From assembly GCA_902805805.1 (NCBI GenBank), contig CADCUE010000065.1, positions 1 through 14,276 of the forward strand: DNA of 14,276 bases, read 5' to 3'. Numbering within the stretch: position 1 is the first letter of the stretch; every line of letters starts with the position of its first letter. This document shows positions 1 through 7,234 of the stretch, in pieces. This stretch comes from an uncultured Frankineae bacterium (GTDB taxonomy: Bacteria > Actinomycetota > Actinomycetes > Mycobacteriales > SCTD01). The notes beneath the pieces are model-generated. The model was not told the origin of the DNA and did no database searches. It saw only the letters and a program-made list of their open reading frames with translations. Both the position numbers and the translations under genes were made by a program.

Positions 1-433
1 TGAAGACGGTCTGCGACTTGATCTCGCCGGTGGTGTTGTTCGTGAACTCCGCCGTGACGAACAGCGGAGCCGCGTAGGTCATGTCCTTGTCCTTGCACTC
101 CTCGACGGAGTACTTGGTCGGCTCGAACCGGTGGTCGCGGAAGCTCAGCGACATCGAGCCGGAGAAGTCCTCGATCGGCGAGATCTCCTCGAAGATCTCC
201 TCGAGGCCGGAGTTGCCCGACAGGTCGTCGCGACCGGCGTCGATGCTCTCCTGGACGCGGTCCTGCCAGGCGTCGTTGCCGACGAGCCAGTCGAAGGACG
301 TGGTCTGCAGGTGCAGGAGGTTCGGGACCTCCAGCGGCTCACGGATCTTGGCGAAGCTGACGCGTGAGGTGGTGCTCGCGTTGCGCGGGGCGCTCGCAGT
401 GGGACTGTTCGTGGAGCTGGCGGGGACTGCCAA
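1..433 (-). CDS. rpoB: RNA polymerase beta subunit, N-terminal part (cut by window start)
   Basis: This is the first ~144 residues of the RNA polymerase beta subunit, the catalytic core subunit that with beta' forms the active site. The visible part covers the N-terminal beta1 region; recognisable stretches are [24 protein letters not shown] and [16 protein letters not shown], matching actinobacterial RpoB. The rifampicin-resistance region lies outside the window. The start is taken as TTG at 433-431 because the reading frame has no better start nearer the conserved sequence and an AAGGA lies about 7 bases upstream; mycobacterial rpoB is also often assigned a TTG start. The first ~22 residues are a low-complexity Ser/Thr/Ala tail. 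It follows rplL after a 368-bp gap with a strong hairpin and a possible separate promoter. Identity is certain; the exact start is likely. Confidence 0.97.
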   Translation of the reverse strand, partial: MAVPASSTNSPTASAPRNASTTSRVSFAKIREPLEVPNLLHLQTTSFDWLVGNDAWQDRVQESIDAGRDDLSGNSGLEEIFEEISPIEDFSGSMSLSFRDHRFEPTKYSVEECKDKDMTYAAPLFVTAEFTNNTTGEIKSQTVF

Positions 434-529
434 GAGGAGGTCCTTCCGGCGGCAGCGGCGACGGCTGCCTCAACGGGTCTGGCTGCGCGGGCACACTCGA
501 CCGACCTGGGCGGACATGGGATCCGCACG

Positions 530-554
530 GCTATATGACGGGAGGCAGCGCAAA
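530..554 (-). promoter_or_regulatory. Possible rpoB promoter / conserved rpoB leader element
   Basis: On the minus strand a -10-like TATAGC (535-530) lies about 95 bases upstream of the rpoB TTG, preceded by TTTGCGCTGCC (554-544). No TTGACA-like -35 stands at 17-18 bases from the TATAGC, so the promoter call is weak. From memory, a TTTGCGCTGCC-like string also precedes rpoB in Streptomyces; this has not been verified here. The rest of the 434-801 gap holds two hairpins (684-699 and 707-745) and no convincing gene. Confidence 0.3.
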
Positions 555-683
555 CAGGCAGTGTAGTCGTCGGACCACCTGCCTGTCGAGGCGGGACCTC
601 GTCCAGCAGTCACCGACTGCCGGACCCCGCGACGGGGCCTGCGCACTGGCGCTCAGAGTGCCCACCCGCAGCGCGCACGTCAA

Positions 684-699
684 GGACCCGTTCGGGTCC
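684..699 (-). other. Small hairpin downstream of the rplL-rpoB terminator-like stem
   Basis: GGACCC and its complement GGGTCC form a 6-bp stem with a 4-base loop, 7 bases beyond the large 707-745 hairpin in the direction of transcription. It could help pausing, termination or RNA processing in the rplL-rpoB gap; no function is shown. Confidence 0.4.
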
Positions 700-706
700 G
701 GGCACG

Positions 707-745
707 CCGCAGGGGCGGCACGCGGTGTGCGTGCCGCCCCTGCGG
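707..745 (-). terminator. 17-bp stem hairpin between rplL and rpoB
   Basis: A perfect 17-bp inverted repeat (707-723 against 729-745, arm GCGTGCCGCCCCTGCGG) with a 5-base loop starts 56 bases after the rplL stop codon. It has no T-tract on the minus strand, as is common for actinobacterial terminators. Its position inside a ribosomal-protein/RNA polymerase operon suggests partial termination or an RNase processing site that lowers rpoB relative to rplL, as known for the rplL-rpoB gap of E. coli. The role is inferred. Confidence 0.7.
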
Positions 746-801
746 GCCGTGCGGGAGGTGGGGCAACGGGCTGCGGGGGAGCAGCCCGGCGAGCGGACGA
801 G

Positions 802-1191
802 CTACTTGACGGTGACCGACGCGCCGGCCGCCTCGAGGGAGGCCTTGGCCTTCTCGGCGGCGTCCTTGGCGACCTTCTCGAGGACGGGCTTCGGAGCGCC
901 GTCGACGAGGTCCTTGGCCTCCTTGAGTCCCAGGCTGGTGAGGCTGCGGACCTCCTTGATGACCTGGATCTTCTTGTCGCCGGCCGCCTCGAGGATGACG
1001 TCGAACTCGTCCTGCTCGGGGGCGGCCTCCTCGGCGGCGCCGCCGCCACCGGCCGGACCGGCCGCGACGGCGACCGGAGCGGCGGCGGTGACGCCGAAGG
1101 TCTCCTCGAACTGCTTCACGAACTCGCTGAGCTCGATCAGCGTCATCTCCTTGAACGCGTCGAGGAGCTCGTCAGTGCTGAGCTTCGCCAT
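802..1191 (-). CDS. rplL: 50S ribosomal protein L7/L12
   Basis: The 129-residue product is the ribosomal stalk protein L7/L12, present as multiple dimers bound to L10, recruiting and stimulating elongation factors EF-Tu and EF-G. The N-terminal dimerisation helices ([26 protein letters not shown], about residues 1-33) are followed by an Ala/Gly/Pro hinge (about 37-58) and the globular C-terminal domain (about 60-129), which contains [20 protein letters not shown] and GAPKPV. Length is normal for the family. The ATG at 1191 is preceded by AAGGAG eight bases upstream. It lies 69 bp after rplJ and is surely co-transcribed with it. The next gene, rpoB, follows only after a 368-bp gap with a strong hairpin. 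Identity is certain. Confidence 0.98.
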   Translation of the reverse strand: MAKLSTDELLDAFKEMTLIELSEFVKQFEETFGVTAAAPVAVAAGPAGGGGAAEEAAPEQDEFDVILEAAGDKKIQVIKEVRSLTSLGLKEAKDLVDGAPKPVLEKVAKDAAEKAKASLEAAGASVTVK

Positions 1192-1260
1192 GGGGGCGTC
1201 TCCTTCTGATCAGTGCCGGTTCCGGCGGAGTGGGAGTCGTGCGGGTACGGCCGGAGCCGG

Positions 1261-1974
1261 TCAGGCGGGGGTGGAGCTGGTCTCGGGGCTGGTGTCGGCG
1301 GCGACAGCGTCTGCTGCTCCATCGGCAGTGACGGCGTCGGCTTCAGCCGGCGCCGGGTCGGGCTCGGCGGCAGGCGCCGGCGTGCCGGCTCCCCCGCGCA
1401 GGACGGACGGGTCCTCGGTGGCCTTGGCCTCGAGCGCACCCGCCAGGCGGGCCGTCTTCGCGAGCGGCTCGGCGAACAGCCGCACGGCGCCGCTGAGCGA
1501 GGCGAGCAGCGCGCCCGCCATCTTCGCCAGCAGGACCTCGCGGGACTCGAGGTCCGCGAGCCTGCGGACCTCGTCGGCCGTGAGGGCCTTGCCGTCCATG
1601 ACGCCGCCCTTGACGACGAGCGCCGGGTTGGTGCGGGCGAAGTCGCGCAGCGCCTTGGCGGCCTCGACGGGCTCACCGTTGATGAAGGCGACGGCGGTCG
1701 GGCCGGTCAGCAGGGCGTCGACGCCCTCCAGTCCGACGTCGTTCGCCGCGATCTTGGTGAGGGTGTTCTTCACGACGGCGTACGACGTGTCGGCACCCAG
1801 CGCGACGCGCAGGGCGCTGATCTGCTTGACGGTCAGGCCGCGGTACTCGGTGAGCACGGCCGCGGACGAGGCGCGGAACGCCTCCGCCAGCTCGGCGACC
1901 GTCGCCGCCTTGTCGGGCCGCACGGTCGCGCGGGCGTGCACGGACGGGGCCGCGGTGTCGGTGTCGACTGACAT
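1261..1974 (-). CDS. rplJ: 50S ribosomal protein L10 with extended acidic C-terminal tail
   Basis: L10 anchors L7/L12 dimers to 23S rRNA and autoregulates its operon by binding its mRNA leader. The 237-residue product has the L10 core at about residues 15-184: [46 protein letters not shown] and [12 protein letters not shown], then the long stalk helix around [20 protein letters not shown] that binds L7/L12. The core is followed by about 53 residues rich in Ala, Pro, Asp, Glu and Thr, longer than in the usual 165-190-residue L10. The ATG at 1974 is chosen over one 33 bases upstream because AGGAGG lies directly before it and the upstream extra residues ([11 protein letters not shown]) fall in leader RNA. 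It is preceded by an L10 leader structure and followed by rplL. Confidence 0.97.
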   Translation of the reverse strand: MSVDTDTAAPSVHARATVRPDKAATVAELAEAFRASSAAVLTEYRGLTVKQISALRVALGADTSYAVVKNTLTKIAANDVGLEGVDALLTGPTAVAFINGEPVEAAKALRDFARTNPALVVKGGVMDGKALTADEVRRLADLESREVLLAKMAGALLASLSGAVRLFAEPLAKTARLAGALEAKATEDPSVLRGGAGTPAPAAEPDPAPAEADAVTADGAADAVAADTSPETSSTPA

Positions 1975-2004
1975 GCGCCTCCTCTCGGTCGGGAGCCGGC
2001 CCGG

Positions 2005-2020
2005 CACCTGGGTCCAGGTG
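2005..2020 (-). other. Short hairpin just upstream of the rplJ ribosome-binding site
   Basis: CACCTG and CAGGTG arms (extendable to 7 bp) form a small stem about 30 bases before the rplJ start. Its arm CAGGTG is also present in the L10 leader core at about 2108-2113, so alternative pairing between leader and this hairpin is possible. Function unproven. Confidence 0.35.
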
Positions 2021-2042
2021 TCGAGCTGCCCCGGAACGCGAG

Positions 2043-2073
2043 GACGCCCCGGCGCGAGTGCGCACGGGGCGTC
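2043..2073 (-). terminator. Attenuator-like hairpin in the rplJ leader
   Basis: A 9-bp GC-rich stem (2043-2051 with 2065-2073, arm GACGCCCCG) is topped, after a one-base bulge, by a further 4-bp stem (GCGC) and 4-base loop. It lies between the L10-binding leader and the rplJ start, where a regulated terminator would sit. No U-tract follows. A second hairpin at 2077-2098 (GACC..GGCC stem) directly precedes it. That it terminates transcription is inference. Confidence 0.5.
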
Positions 2074-2102
2074 AGAGACCGGCCGCGAGGCCGAGGTCTG
2101 TC

Positions 2103-2178
2103 CGTGTCACCTGCGCGGGTCGCCCGCACGAGGCGGGACCTTCGACCACTGCGAGCAGTGGCGACCGGCGGTCTTGGG
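2103..2178 (-). promoter_or_regulatory. L10 leader RNA (ribosomal protein L10/L7-L12 autoregulatory element)
   Basis: The leader folds into a three-way junction: P1 is 2162-2166 (GGTCG) paired with 2118-2122 (CGACC); P2 is the perfect hairpin 2146-2161 with 7-bp arms CCACTGC/GCAGTGG; P3 is 2123-2137 with arms CCCGC/GCGGG; an 8-base purine-rich joining segment TCGAAGGT separates P2 and P3. The 3' flank reads GCGCAGGTGACACGG. This arrangement upstream of rplJ matches the known L10 leader family, in which the L10(L7/L12)4 complex binds and represses its own operon; the wording also matches what I recall from Streptomyces rplJ leaders. Confidence 0.8.
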
Positions 2179-2186
2179 CGTGGACG

Positions 2187-2192
2187 ATGCTA
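2187..2192 (-). promoter_or_regulatory. Candidate -10 box for an internal rplJ-rplL promoter
   Basis: TAGCAT on the minus strand fits the actinobacterial TANNNT -10 pattern. It lies 36 bases after the rplA stop and about 9 bases before the L10 leader structure, a good place for the start of a leader transcript. No good -35 hexamer is seen; an inverted repeat GGGCT-C-AGCCC (2207-2217) occupies that position instead. Confidence 0.4.
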
Positions 2193-2227
2193 GCAGGGCC
2201 CGGGTGGGGCTGAGCCCGCGACGAGGG

Positions 2228-2947
2228 CTAGGCCTCCGCGGAGGCGTCCTCCAGCAGGTTGCGCGTGCGCTTGGGGTCGACCGGGATGCCCGGGCCCATG
2301 GTGGTGCTGACGGCGACCTTGCGCAGGTAGGTGCCCTTGGAGCTGGCGGGCTTGGCGCGGGAGATCTCGTCGAGGGCGGCGCCGTAGTTCTCGACCAGCT
2401 TGCTCTCGTCGAAGGACACCTTGCCGATCACCAGGTGCAGGTTGGCCTGCTTGTCGACGCGGAAGTTGACCTTGCCGCCCTTGATGTCGCTGACCGCCTT
2501 GGTCACGTCGGCGGTCACGGTGCCCGTCTTGGGGTTGGGCATGAGACCGCGCGGGCCGAGGATGCGGGCGATCTTGCCGACCTTGCCCATCTGGTCCGGG
2601 GTCGCGACGGCGGCGTCGAAGTCGAGGAAGCCGCCCTGGATGTCGGCGATGAGGTCGTCGGAGCCGACCCGGTCGGCGCCGGCGGCCTCCGCCTCGGCGG
2701 CCTTCTCGCCGGTCGCGAAGACGATGACCCGGGCGGTCTTGCCGGTGCCGTGCGGCAGGTTGACCGTGCCGCGGACCATCTGGTCGGCCTTGCGCGGGTC
2801 GACGCCGAGCCGCATGGCGACCTCGACGGTCGCGTCGTACTTGGTGGTCGAGGTCTGCTGAGCGAGCCGGACGGCCTCGAGCGGGCTGTACAGGTTGTCG
2901 CGGTCCACCTTCTCGGCGGCCGCGCGGTAGGCCTTGCTGCGCTTCAT
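2228..2947 (-). CDS. rplA: 50S ribosomal protein L1
   Basis: The 239-residue protein is L1, which forms the mobile L1 stalk on 23S rRNA near the E site and aids release of deacylated tRNA; in many bacteria it also represses its own rplK-rplA mRNA. Typical segments are [59 protein letters not shown] [26 protein letters not shown] and [14 protein letters not shown]. Length is normal. The ATG at 2947 is preferred to an in-frame start 66 bases upstream because AGGAG lies 7 bases before it and homologues begin MKRSK(A/K). It follows rplK after 91 bp containing an inverted repeat, and precedes the rplJ leader. Identity is certain. Confidence 0.98.
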   Translation of the reverse strand: MKRSKAYRAAAEKVDRDNLYSPLEAVRLAQQTSTTKYDATVEVAMRLGVDPRKADQMVRGTVNLPHGTGKTARVIVFATGEKAAEAEAAGADRVGSDDLIADIQGGFLDFDAAVATPDQMGKVGKIARILGPRGLMPNPKTGTVTADVTKAVSDIKGGKVNFRVDKQANLHLVIGKVSFDESKLVENYGAALDEISRAKPASSKGTYLRKVAVSTTMGPGIPVDPKRTRNLLEDASAEA

Positions 2948-2986
2948 GGTCTGCTCCTGTCCTGCCGGGCGGCAGTCGTGGTCAGC

Positions 2987-3007
2987 GGGCGTGGACCGTC
3001 CACGCCC
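2987..3007 (-). other. 10-bp inverted repeat in the rplK-rplA gap
   Basis: Arms GGGCGTGGAC and GTCCACGCCC are separated by one base (2997), giving a hairpin of about 8 bp with a 5-base loop, 31 bases after the rplK stop. A smaller hairpin (2962-2975, arms CTGCC/GGCAG) follows shortly before the rplA ribosome-binding site. These could be a processing or pausing site or part of an L1 feedback site; none is demonstrated. Confidence 0.5.
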
Positions 3008-3038
3008 TCCCACTCGGTGGTGCTGTCGGGCGGAACGC

Positions 3039-3470
3039 TCAGTCGGTGACGGTGATGCCCATGGAGCGGGCGGTGCCGGCGATGATCTTCGCCGCGGCGT
3101 CGACGTCGTTGGCGTTGAGGTCCTCGAGCTTGGTCGTGGCGATCTCGCGGACCTGCGCCTGCGAGATGGTCGCCACCTTCTTGGTGTGCGGGGTCGCCGA
3201 GCCCTTCTCCACGCCGGCGGCCTTGAGGATCAGGCGGGCGGCCGGCGGCGTCTTGGTGATGAAGGTGAACGAGCGGTCCTCGAACACCGAGATCTCGACG
3301 GGGACGATGTCGCCGCGCTGCGACTCGGTCGCAGCGTTGTACTGCTTGCAGAACTCCATGATGTTGACGCCGTGCTGGCCGAGGGCCGGACCGACGGGAG
3401 GGGCGGGCGTCGCGACGCCGGCCTTGATCTGCAGCTTGATGATGCCGGCGAGCTTCTTCTTGGGAGGCAT
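3039..3470 (-). CDS. rplK: 50S ribosomal protein L11
   Basis: The 143-residue product is L11, which binds the GTPase-associated region of 23S rRNA, is needed for stringent-factor (RelA/Rel) activation, and is part of the thiostrepton site. The N-terminal domain (about residues 1-70) shows [32 protein letters not shown] split by the conserved proline pair, and the C-terminal RNA-binding domain (about 75-143) shows [18 protein letters not shown] and [16 protein letters not shown], then GTARSMGI. Length equals the family norm. The ATG at 3470 has AGGA six bases upstream. It lies 34 bp after nusG and 91 bp before rplA, in the usual nusG-rplK-rplA order. Identity is certain. Confidence 0.98.
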   Translation of the reverse strand: MPPKKKLAGIIKLQIKAGVATPAPPVGPALGQHGVNIMEFCKQYNAATESQRGDIVPVEISVFEDRSFTFITKTPPAARLILKAAGVEKGSATPHTKKVATISQAQVREIATTKLEDLNANDVDAAAKIIAGTARSMGITVTD

Positions 3471-3504
3471 GTGAGTTCCTGGGGAGGTGATCGGCGCGAA
3501 GCCC

Positions 3505-4389
3505 TTACAGCTTCGCGACCTGGTTGAAGGACAGCTCGACCGGCGTCTCGCGGCCGAAGATGGACACGAGGACCTTGAGCTTCTGGCTGTCGAGGCTGAT
3601 CTCGTTGATCGTCGCCGGGAGGGTCGCGAACGGCCCGTCCGTGACCGTGATCGACTCGCCGACCTCGAAGTCGACGGCCTTCTGGGCGACGACGACCTTC
3701 TGCTTGGGCGGGGCGATCATCTTGACGACCTCGTCGATGGACAGCGGCGAGGGGCGCGAGGTCTGGCCGACGAAGCCGGTCACACCGGGGGTGTTGCGCA
3801 CGACCGACCACGACTCGTCGGTGAGGTCCATGCGGACGAACAGGTAGCCGGGCAGCTTCTTGCGCACGACCTGCTGGCGCTTGCCGCCCTTGATCTCGGT
3901 GACCTCCTCGGTGGGCACCTCGATCGCGTAGATGAAGTCCTCCATGTTGAGGCTGGAGATGCGGCTCTCCAGGTTGGTCTTCACCTTGTTCTCGTAGCCG
4001 GCGTAGGAGTGCACGACGTACCAGTCGCCCTGCTGGCCGGCGAGCTCCTGGCGCAGCCGCTCGGCCGGGTCGAGGTCGGGGTCGACCTGGTCCGCCGTCG
4101 CGGCCGGCAGGCCGAGCGCGTCGGCGTTCGCGTCGTGCTCGGCGTCGGAGGCCGCGGTGCCGACGCCCTCGGGCGCAGCGTCGTCGAGGTAGCCGCTCGG
4201 AGCGTCGTCGACACCGCCGCCGCCGAGCTCGGCCAGGTCGGCGGCACCGGCGCCGGCCTGCGTGGCGGCGGTGAAGCCGACCGGAGCGACGGCCACGGCC
4301 TCGGCCTGCTCGGACAGCGCTGTGCCGTCGAGCGCGCCCTCGGACACCTCGTCGGCGGACAGCTCGGCGGGCGGGGTGGGCTCGGACAC
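3505..4389 (-). CDS. nusG: Transcription termination/antitermination factor NusG with long acidic N-terminal extension
   Basis: NusG binds RNA polymerase, affects pausing and Rho-dependent termination, and couples transcription to the ribosome. The NGN domain runs from about residue 121 ([17 protein letters not shown]) through [31 protein letters not shown] to about 230; the KOW domain follows ([19 protein letters not shown] to the C terminus LSFNQVAKL). The 294 residues exceed the 181 of E. coli because of a ~120-residue Ala/Asp/Glu-rich disordered N-terminal segment, a known trait of actinobacterial NusG. The start is GTG at 4389, with AGGA 7 bases upstream and no ATG nearby in frame. It lies 71 bp after secE and 34 bp before rplK. 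Identity is certain; the start is likely. Confidence 0.97.
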   Translation of the reverse strand: MSEPTPPAELSADEVSEGALDGTALSEQAEAVAVAPVGFTAATQAGAGAADLAELGGGGVDDAPSGYLDDAAPEGVGTAASDAEHDANADALGLPAATADQVDPDLDPAERLRQELAGQQGDWYVVHSYAGYENKVKTNLESRISSLNMEDFIYAIEVPTEEVTEIKGGKRQQVVRKKLPGYLFVRMDLTDESWSVVRNTPGVTGFVGQTSRPSPLSIDEVVKMIAPPKQKVVVAQKAVDFEVGESITVTDGPFATLPATINEISLDSQKLKVLVSIFGRETPVELSFNQVAKL

Positions 4390-4460
4390 GTGGACGTCCT
4401 GTTCTTCGGAAGGGCGGGGGCGGTCGGGAGGTGAGGCGGTCGCCTGGGCGTCGGGACCGG

Positions 4461-4733
4461 TCAGCCGAACACCCTGAGGACGCCCTGGCTGAACACGAAG
4501 TCGAACGCGCTCACCACGGCGACCATGAACAGCACGAACACCAGCACCACGCTCGTGTAGGTCAGCAGCTCGCGCCGGGTCGGCCAGATGACCTTGCGGA
4601 GCTCGGCGACGACCTGCTTGTAGAACGTCGTGGCAAGGCGCAGCCGACTCGGCCGCTTCTGCCTGCGACTGCCCGCCGGACGACCGCGGTCAGGCGTGGC
4701 GAGACCGGTGTCGGTCCCCGCGCTGTCGCTCAT
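4461..4733 (-). CDS. secE: Preprotein translocase subunit SecE
   Basis: SecE is the small essential membrane subunit that clamps SecY in the Sec translocon. The 90-residue product has a basic hydrophilic N-terminal region (about 1-35, [11 protein letters not shown]), the conserved amphipathic helix [20 protein letters not shown] (about 38-57) and one transmembrane segment (about 60-82, [19 protein letters not shown]). This is the short one-helix form usual outside enterobacteria. Two ATGs in frame, 4739 and 4733, are possible; 4733 is chosen because AGGA lies 5 bases before it, while the same AGGA would abut the first ATG. It sits 69 bp downstream of tRNA-Trp with no terminator between them, and upstream of nusG. 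Confidence 0.95.
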   Translation of the reverse strand: MSDSAGTDTGLATPDRGRPAGSRRQKRPSRLRLATTFYKQVVAELRKVIWPTRRELLTYTSVVLVFVLFMVAVVSAFDFVFSQGVLRVFG

Positions 4734-4802
4734 GGCCATCCTGTCTGCACGGTCGGGTGTGGGCGGGTGGTCGGGTGCCGGAGGTGTCCGGTGTCGTGCC
4801 AG

Positions 4803-4876
4803 CAGGGGTGACAGGAGTCGAACCTGCGACATCCGGTTTTGGAGACCGGCGCTCTGGCCAACTGAGCTACACCCCT
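4803..4876 (-). tRNA. tRNA-Trp (anticodon CCA)
   Basis: The 74-base minus-strand gene has acceptor arms AGGGGTG/CACCCCT, D arm GCTC..GAGC, anticodon arm CCGGT-CTCCAAA-ACCGG giving anticodon CCA, T arm GCAGG-TTCGACT-CCTGT (one G-T pair) and discriminator G. The 3' CCA is not encoded. It is the first gene after the strong promoter at 4955-4983 and runs straight into secE, so it is probably cut out of a joint tRNA-mRNA transcript. Confidence 0.97.
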
Positions 4877-4954
4877 CCGAGGGCCCGTGCGACGCGGACC
4901 CCGCCCCGGTGCACGGGCGCGCCAGGGCAGAGGCGTCGAGCCCCCAGAGCGTCG

Positions 4955-4983
4955 AGTGTACGGCTTGCGCTCGTCCGCTCCAA
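4955..4983 (-). promoter_or_regulatory. Promoter of the trpT-secE-nusG operon
   Basis: A -35 TTGGAG (4983-4978) and a -10 TACACT (4960-4955) are separated by exactly 17 bases on the minus strand, fitting the housekeeping sigma pattern of actinobacteria (TTGNNN / TANNNT). The predicted start near 4948 gives a leader of about 70 bases before tRNA-Trp. This is the best promoter visible in the window. Confidence 0.75.
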
Positions 4984-5041
4984 CCGTCCGCCGACAGGGG
5001 TGGCTGGACTGCGCGACGCGCGGCACGGGAGCATGGGCCGC

Positions 5042-6289
5042 ATGACGAGCCCCGCCCAGACGACCTCCGCACCCGCTCCCTCCTCCGGACGGACGCGGGT
5101 CTCCACCCGGATCGGCGCGATCGCCGAGTCGGCGACGCTCGCCGTCGACGCCAGGGCCAAGGCCAAGAAGGCCGCCGGCGAGGACGTCGTCGGCTTCGGC
5201 GCCGGCGAGCCGGACTTCCCGACGCCGCCCGCGATCGTGGCCGCCGCCGAGGCCGCCTGCGCCGTGCCGGCCAACCACCGCTACACCCCGGCCGGCGGGC
5301 TGCCGGAGCTCAAGCAGGCCGTCGCCGACAAGACCCTGCGGGACAGCGGCTGGTCGGTCCCGCCGAGCCAGGTGCTCATCACCAACGGCGGCAAGCAGGC
5401 GGTCTACGAGGCGTTCGCGACACTGCTCGACCCGGGCGACGAGGTGCTGCTCCCGGCGCCGTACTGGACGACCTACCCGGAGGCGGTGCGGCTGGCCGGC
5501 GGCGTGCCGGTGGACGTCGTGACCACCGAGGACGCGGGCTACCGCGTCACCGTCGAGCAGCTGGAGTCCGCCCGCACCCCGCGCACCAAGGTGCTCCTGT
5601 GGTGCTCGCCGTCCAACCCCACCGGAGCGGTGGCCTCCCCCGCCGAGGTCGAGGCCGTCGGCCGCTGGGCCGTCGAGCACGGGATCTGGGTCGTGGCCGA
5701 CGAGATCTACGAGCACCTGGTCTACGGCGACGCCCGGCACGTGTCGATGCCGGTGGCCGTGCCGGAGCTGGCCGACACCTGCGTCGTGGTGAACGGCGTG
5801 GCCAAGACCTACGCCATGACCGGCTGGCGGGTCGGGTGGTTGATCGGACCGGCGGACGTCGTCAAGGCGGCGACCAACCTGCAGTCGCACGCGACGAGCA
5901 ACGTCGCGAACGTCTCCCAGCGGGCGGCGGTCGCCGCGCTCACCGGGGACCTGTCGGCGGTCGCCGAGATGCGGGCGGCGTTCGACCGGCGCCGGCAGAC
6001 GATGGTGCGGATGCTGGACGCCATCCCCGGTGTGACCTGCCCCGAGCCCGAGGGCGCCTTCTACTGCTACCCGTCGGTGAAGGGGGTGCTCGGCAAGACG
6101 CTGCGCGGCCGGGTGCCGTCGACGTCCGCCGAGCTGGCCGAGCTGGTGCTCGAGGAGGCCGGCGTGGCCGTCGTGCCCGGCGAGGCCTTCGGGACGCCGG
6201 GCTACTTCCGCCTGTCGTACGCGCTCGGCGACGCCGACCTCGAGAAGGGCGTCGGCCGGCTCGCCGACCTGCTGGCCGAGGCGCAGTAG
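5042..6289 (+). CDS. aspC: Class I/II PLP-dependent aminotransferase, aspartate aminotransferase type
   Basis: The 415-residue protein is a fold-type I aminotransferase of the aspartate aminotransferase Ib group, moving an amino group between aspartate (or a similar amino acid) and 2-oxoglutarate in the cytoplasm. Visible PLP-site elements are [10 protein letters not shown] near the N terminus, [21 protein letters not shown], Asn192 in SPSNPTGA, Asp220 and Tyr223 in ADEIYEH, the Schiff-base Lys255 in [14 protein letters not shown] and the carboxylate-binding Arg390 in YFRLSYA. The ATG at 5042 is chosen; an ATG at 5033 is in frame, and neither has an ideally spaced ribosome-binding site (GGGAG ends 10 bases before 5042). 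It diverges from the trpT-secE operon, as in Streptomyces, and converges on the next gene with only 21 bp between. Substrate specificity is not proven. Confidence 0.92.
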   Translation: MTSPAQTTSAPAPSSGRTRVSTRIGAIAESATLAVDARAKAKKAAGEDVVGFGAGEPDFPTPPAIVAAAEAACAVPANHRYTPAGGLPELKQAVADKTLRDSGWSVPPSQVLITNGGKQAVYEAFATLLDPGDEVLLPAPYWTTYPEAVRLAGGVPVDVVTTEDAGYRVTVEQLESARTPRTKVLLWCSPSNPTGAVASPAEVEAVGRWAVEHGIWVVADEIYEHLVYGDARHVSMPVAVPELADTCVVVNGVAKTYAMTGWRVGWLIGPADVVKAATNLQSHATSNVANVSQRAAVAALTGDLSAVAEMRAAFDRRRQTMVRMLDAIPGVTCPEPEGAFYCYPSVKGVLGKTLRGRVPSTSAELAELVLEEAGVAVVPGEAFGTPGYFRLSYALGDADLEKGVGRLADLLAEAQ

Positions 6290-6310
6290 GCGCGAGCGGC
6301 GTCGGCCGGC

Positions 6311-7234
6311 CTACCGGGGCAGGCGGAGGTCCTCGCGACCGCGGAAGCGCTGCAGGAACCGGTCGTAGGTCTTGCGGGACTCCCGGTCGCGCACGGCCGG
6401 GTCGCTGTCGTGGTAGCCCCGGTGCCGGTCCTGGCGCAGCGGGAGGGGCTGCGCCGGGACCACGAGCCGCCCGCCGGCCTCGCGGAGCAGGAACGACCAC
6501 TCCATGTCGGCGTTGCGGTAGAAGCGGGCCTTGGCCGGCGGGGGCACCTGCCGGGCGGCCGCCCTCCGGACGGCGAACAGGTAGCCCAGCAGCGCCTCCA
6601 CCTCACCGGGCCCGGCGTCCGCGAACTCCCGCCAGCCGTCCTGCACCGCGACGCCCCGCCAGCCGGCACCCACCACGGAGGGGTCGTCGTCGAAGGCGGC
6701 CAGCACCGGGGTCAGGGCGTCGCCCTCCAGGACCGTGGAGACGTCCATGAGCACGTGCACGGCGGCCACGTCGGCGGCGAGCAGCGCCGAGCGGGCCGGT
6801 CCCCAGCCGGCCGCCCGGTCGACGTGCAGCTCCTCGACCCGCCCGGGGTGCTGGACGGCCAGCTCGTGCACGACGGCGCCGGCGTCGGTGGGGCCGTTCT
6901 CGAGCAGCACGACGACGACGTCCGGCGGCGCGTGCTCGAGCAGCGCCGTGACGCAGGTGCGGACGTCGTCGGGCCAGCCGTCCACGAGCAGCCCCACCGT
7001 GCAGCGACGCGCCTCGGGCTCCCCGGTGCGGTCGGGCAGCTCGGCCACGGACGCGAGGACGGCGTACGGCGGCCGCGGCGCCAGGACCCAGCCGTCCGCG
7101 CCGTCCCGCACGAGCCAGCCGGCGTCGGCGAGCGCGTCGCGCAGCCGGTCGCTCTCGGCGAAGTCCTTGGCGGCGCGGGCGGCCGCTCGGCGCTCGGCGA
7201 GCGCCGTCACCTCCGGCGGGACGTCCGGGCTCAC
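6311..7234 (-). CDS. CysS C-terminal-like domain fused to a glycosyltransferase family 2-like domain
   Basis: The 307-residue protein has two parts. Residues about 8-53 (VTALAERRAAARAAKDFAES, then DRLRDALADAGWLVRDG) closely resemble the C-terminal tRNA-recognition tail of cysteinyl-tRNA synthetase (IEALI.R..AR.AKD...AD..RD.L...GI.LED). Residues about 75-290 look like a GT-A glycosyltransferase: CTVGLLVDGWPDDVRTCVTAL, a VHVLMDVSTVLEGD stretch where the metal-binding motif is expected (DVS rather than DxD), and RNADMEWSFLLREAGGRLVV, like the GT2 'D.DL.LRLR.AG' region. No membrane segment or signal peptide is seen. The GTG start at 7234 overlaps the ligase stop (GTGA), so translation is likely coupled. 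Donor and acceptor are unknown, and the altered metal motif leaves catalysis uncertain. Confidence 0.75.
   Translation of the reverse strand: MSPDVPPEVTALAERRAAARAAKDFAESDRLRDALADAGWLVRDGADGWVLAPRPPYAVLASVAELPDRTGEPEARRCTVGLLVDGWPDDVRTCVTALLEHAPPDVVVVLLENGPTDAGAVVHELAVQHPGRVEELHVDRAAGWGPARSALLAADVAAVHVLMDVSTVLEGDALTPVLAAFDDDPSVVGAGWRGVAVQDGWREFADAGPGEVEALLGYLFAVRRAAARQVPPPAKARFYRNADMEWSFLLREAGGRLVVPAQPLPLRQDRHRGYHDSDPAVRDRESRKTYDRFLQRFRGREDLRLPR

Noticed and set aside
2948..3013. A 22-residue N-terminal extension of L1
   Set aside because: Homologues start MKRSK and an AGGAG precedes the ATG at 2947; the extension covers an inverted repeat in the gap.
725..3049. A 774-codon open frame on the plus strand across rplL, rplJ and rplA
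   Set aside because: It is antisense to three certain ribosomal protein genes and has a composition typical of GC-rich shadow frames with no recognisable domain.
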